Origin: Gammaproteobacteria bacterium
GTDB taxonomy: Bacteria; Pseudomonadota; Gammaproteobacteria; Steroidobacterales; Steroidobacteraceae
DNA length: 32,604 nt
Direction of reading: 5' to 3'
Assembly: GCA_025357835.1 (NCBI GenBank)
Contig: JANYLM010000110.1
Location: forward strand, 1 to 32,604
A program made the translations under genes and the position numbers. The notes below the pieces were generated by a model, which searched no databases, was not told where the DNA came from, and saw only the letters and a program-made list of their open reading frames with translations. Of the stretch, positions 26,587 to 32,604 are shown one piece after another (position 1 is the first letter of the stretch; the number at the start of each line of letters is the position of its first letter).

Positions 26587-27111
26587 ATGTACTTGCTGCG
26601 TCATGGTCAAAGCTATTTCAATCTGCATTTCAACAAGACTCGCATCGATCCGGGGATTGAAGACCCGGAGTTGACGCCGCTCGGATTTGAGCAGGCGGCG
26701 GCGGCCGCGAAGCGGCTCGCCGCTGCGCAACTCACGCATATCATCATTTCGCCCTATACCCGTGCGTTGCAGACGGCGCAGCCCGTACTCGGCCTTCACC
26801 GGGTGCCGGCGACGATCATGCTGGTGGTTCGCGAACAGGCCGCCTTTGCCTGTGACGTCGGCAGTCCACGCGAATTGCTTGCAAGCCGATTTCCACATCA
26901 CGATTTTGGGCATTTGCCGCTGAAGTGGTGGAATGATGGCGCAGAAACGTCTGAAGAAACCAGCGAACGAGCGAATGACTTCCGGGCGCTCATGGCGAGT
27001 CGGGTCGACCATGAGACGACGCTCTTGGTGAGCCACTGGGCGTTCATTCGCGCACTGACCGGAGTGTCGCTGGCCAACGGTGAAATACTGGAATACGACC
27101 CATCAGGCTGA
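26587..27111 (+). CDS. Histidine phosphatase family protein
   Basis: This 174-residue protein is of the phosphoglycerate-mutase/SixA fold. It begins MYLLRHGQS with the phosphorylated histidine His6, continues LTPLGFEQA, SPYTRALQTA, and ends with the second histidine in LLVSHWAFIRALTG. It follows lpdA by 12 bases and may be co-transcribed with it, although no Shine-Dalgarno is clear. Members range from broad phosphatases to cofactor and alpha-ribazole phosphatases; the sequence does not show the substrate. A CobC role would be tempting because of the B12-linked genes elsewhere in the window, but nothing specific supports it. Confidence 0.85.
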   Translation: MYLLRHGQSYFNLHFNKTRIDPGIEDPELTPLGFEQAAAAAKRLAAAQLTHIIISPYTRALQTAQPVLGLHRVPATIMLVVREQAAFACDVGSPRELLASRFPHHDFGHLPLKWWNDGAETSEETSERANDFRALMASRVDHETTLLVSHWAFIRALTGVSLANGEILEYDPSG

Positions 27112-27187
27112 GAAGAATGCGGTCCGCCAGGCCGGTACCAAGCGTTCGTCCTTTTTGCATGCGCAAGGCAGCACCCCCATCCGCGAT

Positions 27188-27217
27188 TTGACAACGGTAG
27201 TTTGTGCTTTGTATAGT
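27188..27217 (+). promoter_or_regulatory. Sigma-70 promoter of the ArsR operon
   Basis: TTGACA (27188-27193) is a perfect -35 and TATAGT (27212-27217) a five-of-six -10, with an 18-base spacer. The predicted transcript would start about 25 bases before the ATG at 27249. This also excludes the in-frame upstream start at 27204, which lies inside the promoter. Confidence 0.75.
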
Positions 27218-27236
27218 ACTAAGTAGTTCCAGAACT
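27214..27236. promoter_or_regulatory. Candidate operator: palindromes overlapping the -10 and start site
   Basis: TAGTACTA (27214-27221) is a perfect palindrome overlapping the -10. AGTTC (27225-27229) and GAACT (27232-27236) are inverted around two bases at the expected transcription start. Both are placed where an ArsR-type repressor would block RNA polymerase, which suggests autoregulation of the operon. Confidence 0.45.
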
Positions 27237-27248
27237 GATGGGATCCAG

Positions 27249-27587
27249 ATGAGCTCCGATGCCTTGAGTCAAACCTTCGCCGCTTTGGCTGACCCTACGC
27301 GGCGGGCCATTCTGGCGCGGTTGATGCGGGGCGAGGCCTCGGTGGCAACGCTGGCGGAACCCTTTCACTTGAGTGTGCGCGCCATTTCCAAGCACATCGG
27401 CGTCCTCGAGCGGGCTGGGCTGGTATCGCGCGAGCGTGTTGCGCAGCGCCGACCCAGCCGCCTGGAACTCGCGCCGTTGCGCAAGGTAGATCACTGGATC
27501 GACACCTACCGGCACCTGTGGGAAGCCCGTTTCGACAACATCGAAGGCGTGCTTTCACGCATCAAAAAAGCAGAATTTGATGAGTAG
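27249..27587 (+). CDS. ArsR-family winged-helix transcriptional regulator
   Basis: This 112-residue regulator contains one ArsR helix-turn-helix domain: LSQTFAALADPTRRAILARL, then VATLAEPFHLSVRAISKHIGVLERAGLV, then a short wing. It has no metal-binding ELCVCDL-type cysteine motif and no cysteine at all, so it is not a metal sensor of the ArsR/SmtB type. It belongs to the group that is usually paired with SRPBCC (AHSA1) proteins, and its stop overlaps such a gene by 8 bases. The promoter palindromes suggest self-repression relieved by an unknown ligand. Confidence 0.92.
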   Translation: MSSDALSQTFAALADPTRRAILARLMRGEASVATLAEPFHLSVRAISKHIGVLERAGLVSRERVAQRRPSRLELAPLRKVDHWIDTYRHLWEARFDNIEGVLSRIKKAEFDE

Positions 27588-28110
27588 CCCGACCGACGAA
27601 CTGTCGGCGCGGGAGTTCACGATGATCCGCGTGTTCGATGCGCCGCGCGAGCTTGTGTTCAAGGTTTGGACGAATCCGAAATATGTGGCGCTTTGGTGGG
27701 GAATTGACGGGGCAACCAATGTGCGTTGCGAACTCGATGTCAGACCGGGTGGAGCTTGGCGGATCGACATGCGCACGGCCGGCGGCGTCGTTTTTCCCAA
27801 CGGCGGTGTATTTATAGAAGTCGTCACGAACCGCAAGCTCGTCTACAGCGACCTCCCGGACCCGGCTTCGCCTTTGGCCGCAGTGGCGCCGCCCGGTGCG
27901 CGGGTGAACATCGTGCTATTCGAGGATGACAAGGCCGGCGGCACCCGAGTCTCGCTTACCGTGCGTGCGGATTCGGCGGCGGCTTGCGAACAGCTGCTGA
28001 AACAAGGAATGAGGGAAGGGATCGGGCAGGCACTCAACTGCCTCGAACGTCTGCTCACGGAGCTAAGGCCAGGTTCCGACCGAGGGTCTGTAAAGGTCGA
28101 TGCGCGATGA
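27580..28110 (+). CDS. SRPBCC (AHSA1/START-like) domain protein
   Basis: This 176-residue protein has the AHSA1-type layout: an opening strand MIRVFDAPRELVFKVWTNP, the WWGIDG motif, the DVRPGGAWRIDMRT strand pair, and a long C-terminal helix (AACEQLLKQGMREGIGQAL). The helix-grip fold encloses a hydrophobic pocket for a lipid-like or aromatic ligand. The ATG at 27580 overlaps the ArsR gene by 8 bases; a TTG directly before it is a less likely start. Its own stop overlaps the next gene as ATGA. The ligand is not predictable from sequence; context suggests it works with the adjacent regulator and the MBL-like protein. Confidence 0.9.
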   Translation: MSSPTDELSAREFTMIRVFDAPRELVFKVWTNPKYVALWWGIDGATNVRCELDVRPGGAWRIDMRTAGGVVFPNGGVFIEVVTNRKLVYSDLPDPASPLAAVAPPGARVNIVLFEDDKAGGTRVSLTVRADSAAACEQLLKQGMREGIGQALNCLERLLTELRPGSDRGSVKVDAR

Positions 28111-28850
28111 AGGGGGCCGATCTGTACATATGGAAGCCGCTGTCCGAAGACGGCCACTTGCTGTGGCTTAAATATTCCTTCGGGCCTGGAACCGCCAACT
28201 CGCTCGCCGCCAAGCTTCCGGATCATACTTGGCTGGTCATCAGCCCACCCAGTGAAGCGCCGGCGGCGGTCTACGACTTGCTCTATCAGAGGGGCGGCGT
28301 CAGCGCTCTGGTCGCACCCAATCCCTACCACAATAGGGGACAGGCGGCTTGGCGGCAGCGTTTTCCCCGATCGCTGAGTTATGCGCCGAGCGGAGCATTG
28401 CCGCGGTTGTCGAAAAAGACCCCCGCCATCGACTTTCGATCTATGGATGAGTTGGCGCAGAAGATTCGCCCGCTGCGGCAGTTGTTGCCGAAAGGGATGA
28501 AAGCTCCCGATATGCTGTTTCAAATTCCGACGAAAGTCGGCTACGTTTGGTGGATGGGAGATCAATTTTCCAACAGCGGCCGCTCCGACCAGATTTGGCT
28601 TCTGCGCCTGCTCGCGCGCTTTGTCGGCAGTGGTCTCGGGTACCGCGTCAATTCGAAACCAGAATTCGTCTATGTGCGGGATCGCGCAGCCTGGATAGAA
28701 TCGATCCGTGCGGCTCTAGAGGAAATGCCGCCGTCGGCGGTTCTGCCCGCGCACGGCGATCCAGTGACCGAGCGGGTCTTGGAACGTACGCGGCGCGCCA
28801 TCGATGCAATCGACTCGAAAAAACTGCGGGAGGCACCGGAGTCGGTGTAG
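28107..28850 (+). CDS. Degenerate metallo-beta-lactamase-like protein (DUF4336-like)
   Basis: This 247-residue protein starts at the ATG overlapping the SRPBCC stop. Its layout recalls a metallo-beta-lactamase fold: LVISPPSEAPAAVYDLL, LVAPNPYHNRGQAAWRQRFP, a later GYVWWMGDQFSN, and PAHGDPV near the end. The canonical metal motif HxHxDH is absent. Single His and Asp residues remain in NPYH, GDQF and PAHGD. This is the DUF4336-type pattern, whose activity is unknown. It closes a three-gene operon with two overlaps and ends 22 bases before the convergent relA stop. The family name is recalled from pattern rather than confirmed. Confidence 0.68.
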   Translation: MKGADLYIWKPLSEDGHLLWLKYSFGPGTANSLAAKLPDHTWLVISPPSEAPAAVYDLLYQRGGVSALVAPNPYHNRGQAAWRQRFPRSLSYAPSGALPRLSKKTPAIDFRSMDELAQKIRPLRQLLPKGMKAPDMLFQIPTKVGYVWWMGDQFSNSGRSDQIWLLRLLARFVGSGLGYRVNSKPEFVYVRDRAAWIESIRAALEEMPPSAVLPAHGDPVTERVLERTRRAIDAIDSKKLREAPESV

Positions 28851-28872
28851 TAAGTCGGCTCAAAGTCCTTCG

Positions 28873-31002
28873 CTATCTTTTTCTTCTGGCGGTGATGACG
28901 TTGGCTACTTGAGAGATGCGTGCAAGCACATGTGAGAGTTGCGGCAGCCCCGTGATCGATATGGTGATCTGCATATGGGCCACGTTATCGCGCTTGTCGG
29001 TGACGGTGTTCATGCCCTGGATGCTGATCTTGTCGTCCGCCAGTGCGGCGCTGACATCTCGCACCAGTCCGCGGCGATCGAAGGCTTGAACTTCGATGTC
29101 CGCCGGAAAATCGTGTGAAGCCAGCTTACCCCAGGCGACCGCCAGCACCCGAGCCGGAGATTTGATGCTGAGGCGGCCCAGATTGGCGCAGGACTGGGCA
29201 TGGACGCTGACGCCCCTGCCGACGGTAATGTAGCCGGCGATGGCCTCGGGCGGCACGGGCTTGCAGCAGCGGGCGTAGGTCGATAGTAAATCGCCTATGC
29301 CTTGAACCTCTATTTCAGGTTCGCGAACCGCCACCGGAGTTCTCGAACGAGTTGAATACTCCGGCCGGGCTTCGCGTGCGTGGAGAATGCGCTGGATGGC
29401 GCCAGCCATTTGCGCCGGACTTACTTCGCCCAATCCCAACGCCTCATGCAAGGCTTCGGTGCTGGGTAATTTAAGTTCACTCAGCAATTCGGGGATGGGC
29501 GGACTGTTGAGCCCCAGGCGCTGTATCTCGCGATCGAACATCGCCCGGCCTTCGGCCGTGTTCTGGGTCGCATCCTGCTTGCGAAACCAGGCACGTACTT
29601 TGTTGCGGTGCCTGGGACTGGCGAGAAACCCGGACTGCGGCGACAACCAATCACGCGACGGATGTCCCTCCTTGGCCGTGATGATTTCCACCGTGTCGCT
29701 GTTCTTGAGCTGGTAGTCGAGCGTCACCATGCGCCCGTTGACCTTCGCGCCGCGGGTGCGGTGGCCTAGATCAGTATGCACTTGGTAGGCGAAATCCAGG
29801 GGGGTGCCGCCTACCGGAACATCGACGATTTCACCCTTGGGCGACACCACGTAGATTCTGTCTTGAAATAAATCCACGCGCATGCGATCCAGGAAATCAC
29901 GCGATGTGTCGCCGCCTTCGGTGGGCGCCAGCAAGGAACGCAGTTGATCTATCTTGCGCTCATAGGCCTGGTCGCTGCGGCCTCCCTCCTTGTAGCGCCA
30001 ATGCGCCGCGGCGCCGCGCTCTGAGTTGGCGTGCATTTCGTGAGTGCGGATTTGGATTTCCACAGCTTGTGCGCCCGGCCCGATGACGGCCGTATGAATC
30101 GAGCGGTAGCGGTTGTCCTTTGGAGTGGCGATGTAGTCGTCGAATTCCCCGGGGATGAACTGCCACAATGAGTGCACCATCCCCAGCGCCGCGTAGCATT
30201 CCGCCACGGTGTTCACCAGGACACGGGCGGCGCGTATATCCATGAGCTGTTCGAAGGCGAGCTGCTTGGCCTGCATCTTGCGCCAAATGCTATAGATGTG
30301 TTTCGGGCGCCCCTCAATGGTTGCCTCGACGCCGGCTCCGCGCAATTCATTGTGCAGCAGAGTCTTTAATTCTTCCATGTAGTGCTCGCGTTCGGAACGG
30401 CGCACCTTTAGAGCCGCGGCAATCCGCTTGTAGTCGTGGGGTTGCAGGTAGCGGAACGCGAGGTCCTCCAATTCCCATTTCAGCTGCCACACGCCCAATC
30501 GATTGGCGAGGGGCGCATAGACTTCGCGGGTTTCGGTGGCGAGCCTGCGCTGTTGGGCTTGATCGAGCGATTTGGCGGCGCGCATTTTCTGCACCTGCCC
30601 GGCGAGGCGCACCACCACCAATCGCACGTCGCCGATGACGGCCAGCAGCATCTTGCGCAGGCTTTCAGCCTGGCCGGCTTCGAGACCCTGTTCGGGTTTC
30701 CAGTCCGCGGACAAGCCGAACTCACCCAATTGGCTCAAAGCCCGTGCCAGGCGAGTTACTTCGGCGCCGAAGCGCTTATCGGCGGCTTCTCGATCCATGA
30801 GCTTGGCATCGAGCAGGGGCTGCAACATGGCCGCGATAACCACGTCGTCGTCGGCGTCCAGAGTGCGCACGATCTCAGCGACTTCCAGGCCGGTGCGCCG
30901 CACTTCTAAGGCGGCGTCGGGTAGATCGAGCGCGCGCAACGTCGCAAAGGCCGAGTGCAGCCGCTCGCTCACCGTGATCCGGGTTGAAGCCGTTGTTTCC
31001 AC
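28873..31002 (-). CDS. relA: (p)ppGpp synthetase I, RelA type
   Basis: This 709-residue protein has a degenerate N-terminal HD domain, the synthetase domain (RPKHIYSIWRKM, YRSIHTAV and HANSERGAAAHWRYKEG), a TGS domain (VVSPKGEIVDVPVGGTPLDFAYQVHTDLGH region), a zinc-finger-like YARCCKP segment and a C-terminal ACT domain. The HD metal residues are replaced (AAMLQPLLDAKL where Rel/SpoT have LLHDVVEDT). The synthetase motif is EFDD (286-289), the acidic signature of monofunctional RelA, not the RFKD of bifunctional SpoT/Rel. It should make (p)ppGpp on stalled ribosomes and not hydrolyse it. The start is a GTG at 31002 without a visible Shine-Dalgarno. Confidence 0.95.
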   Translation of the reverse strand: METTASTRITVSERLHSAFATLRALDLPDAALEVRRTGLEVAEIVRTLDADDDVVIAAMLQPLLDAKLMDREAADKRFGAEVTRLARALSQLGEFGLSADWKPEQGLEAGQAESLRKMLLAVIGDVRLVVVRLAGQVQKMRAAKSLDQAQQRRLATETREVYAPLANRLGVWQLKWELEDLAFRYLQPHDYKRIAAALKVRRSEREHYMEELKTLLHNELRGAGVEATIEGRPKHIYSIWRKMQAKQLAFEQLMDIRAARVLVNTVAECYAALGMVHSLWQFIPGEFDDYIATPKDNRYRSIHTAVIGPGAQAVEIQIRTHEMHANSERGAAAHWRYKEGGRSDQAYERKIDQLRSLLAPTEGGDTSRDFLDRMRVDLFQDRIYVVSPKGEIVDVPVGGTPLDFAYQVHTDLGHRTRGAKVNGRMVTLDYQLKNSDTVEIITAKEGHPSRDWLSPQSGFLASPRHRNKVRAWFRKQDATQNTAEGRAMFDREIQRLGLNSPPIPELLSELKLPSTEALHEALGLGEVSPAQMAGAIQRILHAREARPEYSTRSRTPVAVREPEIEVQGIGDLLSTYARCCKPVPPEAIAGYITVGRGVSVHAQSCANLGRLSIKSPARVLAVAWGKLASHDFPADIEVQAFDRRGLVRDVSAALADDKISIQGMNTVTDKRDNVAHMQITISITGLPQLSHVLARISQVANVITARRKR

Positions 31003-31130
31003 TTGAATTGCGCTGCTGCTGCGGGTGGGTTTAAGCGCCTATTGTCGGTATCATACTCGCCCAATGAGGGATCCGAAGTTGCGGTTTGAAGACGGCGACC
31101 CCTGCGTGGGTAGAAGTGAAGGCGATACTC

Positions 31131-31655
31131 ATGCGCGGCGCTGACATTCCTGCGTTGCGCGTGCTGGGCATCGATCCCGGTTCCCAGCGTACGGGATTCG
31201 GCGTCGTGGATGCCGTGGGTTCTCGCCTGACCTATGTGGCCAGCGGCGTGATTCGCACCCAGAAGGGCGAGTTTGCCGATCGTTTATGCGAGATCTTTCG
31301 CTGCGTGCAGACCATAGTGACGCAGTACCGGCCGCAGGAAATCGCCATCGAACGTGTTTTCGTCAATCGAAATCCCGACAGCGCGTTGAAACTGGGCCAG
31401 GCGCGCGGCGCGGCCATTTGCGGCACCGCGGATTCGAATGCCGAAGTTTTCGAGTACGCGACCCGGCAGATCAAGCAGGCGGTGGTTGGATCAGGCAGTG
31501 CGGAAAAGGCGCAGGTACAGCTCATGATGAAAAGCATTCTCAAGCTCGATGGACCGCTGTCGCCGGACGCAGCCGATGCCCTGGCAGCCGCCGTATGTCA
31601 TGCGCTGCGAGGCCGCGTGCGGGTCTCCGTCATGCGTTCGGTGAGCCGCGGGTGA
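31131..31655 (+). CDS. ruvC: Holliday junction resolvase RuvC
   Basis: This 174-residue RNase-H-fold endonuclease has the first catalytic aspartate, Asp15, in LGIDPGSQRTGFGV, then the glutamate in EIAIERVFVNRNPDSALKLGQARG, and the late acidic pair in LSPDAADALAAAVCH. The ATG at 31131 gives the family length; an in-frame TTG at 31086 would add 15 residues without similarity. AAGG lies upstream at acceptable spacing. It cuts Holliday junctions as a dimer with RuvAB. The gene is divergent from relA; no yebC is present upstream, unlike in many proteobacteria. Its stop overlaps the ruvA start as GTGA. Confidence 0.96.
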   Translation: MRGADIPALRVLGIDPGSQRTGFGVVDAVGSRLTYVASGVIRTQKGEFADRLCEIFRCVQTIVTQYRPQEIAIERVFVNRNPDSALKLGQARGAAICGTADSNAEVFEYATRQIKQAVVGSGSAEKAQVQLMMKSILKLDGPLSPDAADALAAAVCHALRGRVRVSVMRSVSRG

Positions 31656-32251
31656 TTGGTTTTCTCAAAGGCCGTTTGGCGGTCAAGCAACCACCCATGC
31701 TCATGGTCGACGTGAACGGCGTCGGCTATGAGATGGAAGCACCGATGTCTACTTTCTACGGGTTACCGGCCGCGGGCGAGCCGGTTGCATTGTTCACCCA
31801 CTTAGTCGTCCGCGAGGACGCGCATATTCTCTACGCCTTCGGCACCGACGGGGAACGGCGGCTGTTTCGCGGCCTGCTCAAGGTCTCCGGGGTGGGGCCG
31901 AAGATTGCGCTGGGAATACTGTCCGGCGCCAGCGTCGAGGATTTCTTGCGCACCATTGAGGCCGAAGATATCGCGATGCTGACACGCATCCCAGGTATAG
32001 GCCGCAAGACCGCCGAGCGTGTAATCATTGAGATGCGCGACAGCGTCAAGAAGCTGTCCATGCCCGCCGGCGGAGGCCTTCCGGCAGGCATGGGCTTGGG
32101 CACGACTCCGCAAAGCGAGGCTTTCAGCGCCCTGATCGCATTGGGATACAAGCCGCCGGAAGTGGTTCGGCTGCTGAAGGCGGTCGATGAACCCGACCTT
32201 GCGACTACTGAAATCATACGGCGCGCCCTGAAGTCCGCAGCCAAGGCTTGA
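31652..32251 (+). CDS. ruvA: Holliday junction branch migration protein RuvA
   Basis: This 199-residue protein begins with a GTG at 31652, giving the classical MIGFLKGRL start. It has an N-terminal OB-fold (VDVNGVGYEMEAP, THLVVREDAHILYAF), the helix-hairpin-helix pair (LLKVSGVGPKIALGIL and LTRIPGIGRKTAERVIIEMRD), a flexible Gly/Pro linker and the C-terminal RuvB-binding domain (SALIALGYKPPEVVRLL). The tetramer holds the Holliday junction. The larger same-frame opening upstream of 31652 belongs to ruvC sequence in another frame. Confidence 0.97.
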   Translation: MIGFLKGRLAVKQPPMLMVDVNGVGYEMEAPMSTFYGLPAAGEPVALFTHLVVREDAHILYAFGTDGERRLFRGLLKVSGVGPKIALGILSGASVEDFLRTIEAEDIAMLTRIPGIGRKTAERVIIEMRDSVKKLSMPAGGGLPAGMGLGTTPQSEAFSALIALGYKPPEVVRLLKAVDEPDLATTEIIRRALKSAAKA

Positions 32252-32260
32252 AGAATCAGC

Positions 32261-32604
32261 ATGGGCATTGAACAGGATCGAATCATCGCGGGGCCCGCCA
32301 AGCGGGAGGACGAGGTGGCCGACCGTGCCGTGCGGCCGAAGAGTCTCGCCGACTACATAGGCCAAGCGACTGTGAAGACCCAGATGGACATCTTCATTCA
32401 GGCGGCGCGCAATCGGGGCGAGGCTCTGGATCATGTGCTGATATTCGGGCCGCCGGGGCTGGGCAAGACCACGCTGGCGAACATCATCGCCAATGAGCTC
32501 AAGGTCAACTTGCGGCAGACCTCGGGTCCGGTCCTGGAGCGCCCCGGTGATTTGGCGGCCCGAATATCAGCACATGATCCAGAGCCTCGCCCCGATTGCG
32601 CGCC
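32261..32604 (+). CDS. ruvB: RuvB ATPase, 5' part only; last ~17 codons probably chimeric
   Basis: The ATG at 32261 lies 9 bases after the ruvA stop. About 100 codons read as normal Ruv[12 protein letters not shown], then Walker [13 protein letters not shown] and [16 protein letters not shown]. Family members then continue into the Walker B region. Here the protein instead changes to [14 protein letters not shown], exactly where the sequence becomes a reverse-complement copy of bases 32404-32454. Reliable coding therefore ends at about 32553-32560, and the rest of ruvB is missing. RuvB is the hexameric motor that drives branch migration with RuvA. Confidence 0.9.
   Translation, partial: MGIEQDRIIAGPAKREDEVADRAVRPKSLADYIGQATVKTQMDIFIQAARNRGEALDHVLIFGPPGLGKTTLANIIANELKVNLRQTSGPVLERPGDLAARISAHDPEPRPDCA
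32404..32454 (+). repeat. Left arm of a 51-bp exact inverted repeat (inside ruvB)
   Basis: This stretch codes for normal RuvB residues up to the Walker A start and so is the native copy. Its exact reverse complement occupies 32554-32604. The two arms are 99 bases apart. Confidence 0.95.
32554..32604 (-). repeat. Right arm of the inverted repeat: probable fold-back chimera at the contig end
   Basis: All 51 bases, up to the last base of the window, are the reverse complement of 32404-32454. The inner boundary is at GGCGGCC, where a native RuvB GDLAA codon run and the rearward copy share a few bases. RuvB homology stops here. A strand-switch during amplification or an assembly error is the simplest explanation; a true inversion is possible but would break an important repair gene. 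Confidence 0.9.

Noticed and set aside
26587..27111. Alpha-ribazole phosphatase CobC, linking to the B12 genes
   Set aside because: Only the general histidine-phosphatase motifs are visible and the gene adjoins lpdA, not cobalamin genes.
28873..31002. Calling the alarmone gene spoT or a bifunctional rel
   Set aside because: The HD metal-binding residues are lost and the synthetase motif is EFDD, both features of monofunctional RelA.
31802..32434. A minus-strand frame beginning near the fold-back
   Set aside because: It is antisense to ruvA and ruvB and begins within the inverted-repeat arm; no family similarity.

Overview
The window is a gene-dense, GC-rich chromosomal segment. It most likely comes from a gammaproteobacterium, or a closely related betaproteobacterium-like lineage. 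The main clue is a stringent-response synthetase of the monofunctional RelA type: its synthetase domain has an ExDD motif and its HD hydrolase residues are lost. A complete 2-oxoglutarate dehydrogenase operon, a prpBCD methylcitrate cluster and a ruvC-ruvA-ruvB run agree with this. I cannot name the genus. I saw no mobile element, CRISPR array, rRNA or tRNA.

Layout. (1) 1-3609, plus strand: the 3' part of a fused HyuA-HyuB 5-oxoprolinase-type protein, then an HMG-CoA lyase family protein overlapping a PaaG-like crotonase. (2) 3789-4601: a separate ECHDC3-like crotonase without obvious catalytic acids. (3) 4789-10884: a tight four-gene operon of fused isobutyryl-CoA mutase IcmF, a 597-residue acyl-CoA dehydrogenase, a BtuF-like protein with no signal peptide, and a DUF1289 Cys4 protein; an AbrB-like remnant follows. 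(4) 15345-11116, minus strand: a valine/branched-chain operon of mmsA, enoyl-CoA hydratase, 3-hydroxyisobutyryl-CoA hydrolase and an HSD10-like SDR. (5) 15502-20275, plus strand: a divergent AraC-family regulator, then prpB, prpC and prpD. (6) 20403-20897: a small DUF5658-like membrane protein. (7) 21018-27111: sucA, sucB and lpdA with overlapping starts and stops, then a histidine phosphatase. (8) 27249-28850: an ArsR, SRPBCC and degenerate metallo-beta-lactamase-like operon behind a good sigma-70 promoter. (9) 31002-28873, minus strand: relA. (10) 31131-end: ruvC, ruvA and the start of ruvB.

The central theme is short- and branched-chain acyl-CoA oxidation. Valine carbon would pass through the minus-strand operon to propionyl-CoA, which PrpC, PrpD and PrpB convert to pyruvate and succinate. 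IcmF offers a B12-dependent side route between isobutyryl-CoA and n-butyryl-CoA, and the adjacent dehydrogenase could start oxidation of the product. The 2-oxoglutarate dehydrogenase operon serves the TCA cycle that receives succinate.

The last 51 bases are an exact reverse complement of bases 32404-32454. The RuvB reading frame leaves its family sequence exactly where that copy begins. The right end is therefore probably a fold-back chimera, and bases after about 32553 should not be read as genome sequence. The items most worth following up biologically are the signal-less BtuF-like protein inside the IcmF operon and the ArsR/SRPBCC/MBL-like operon.
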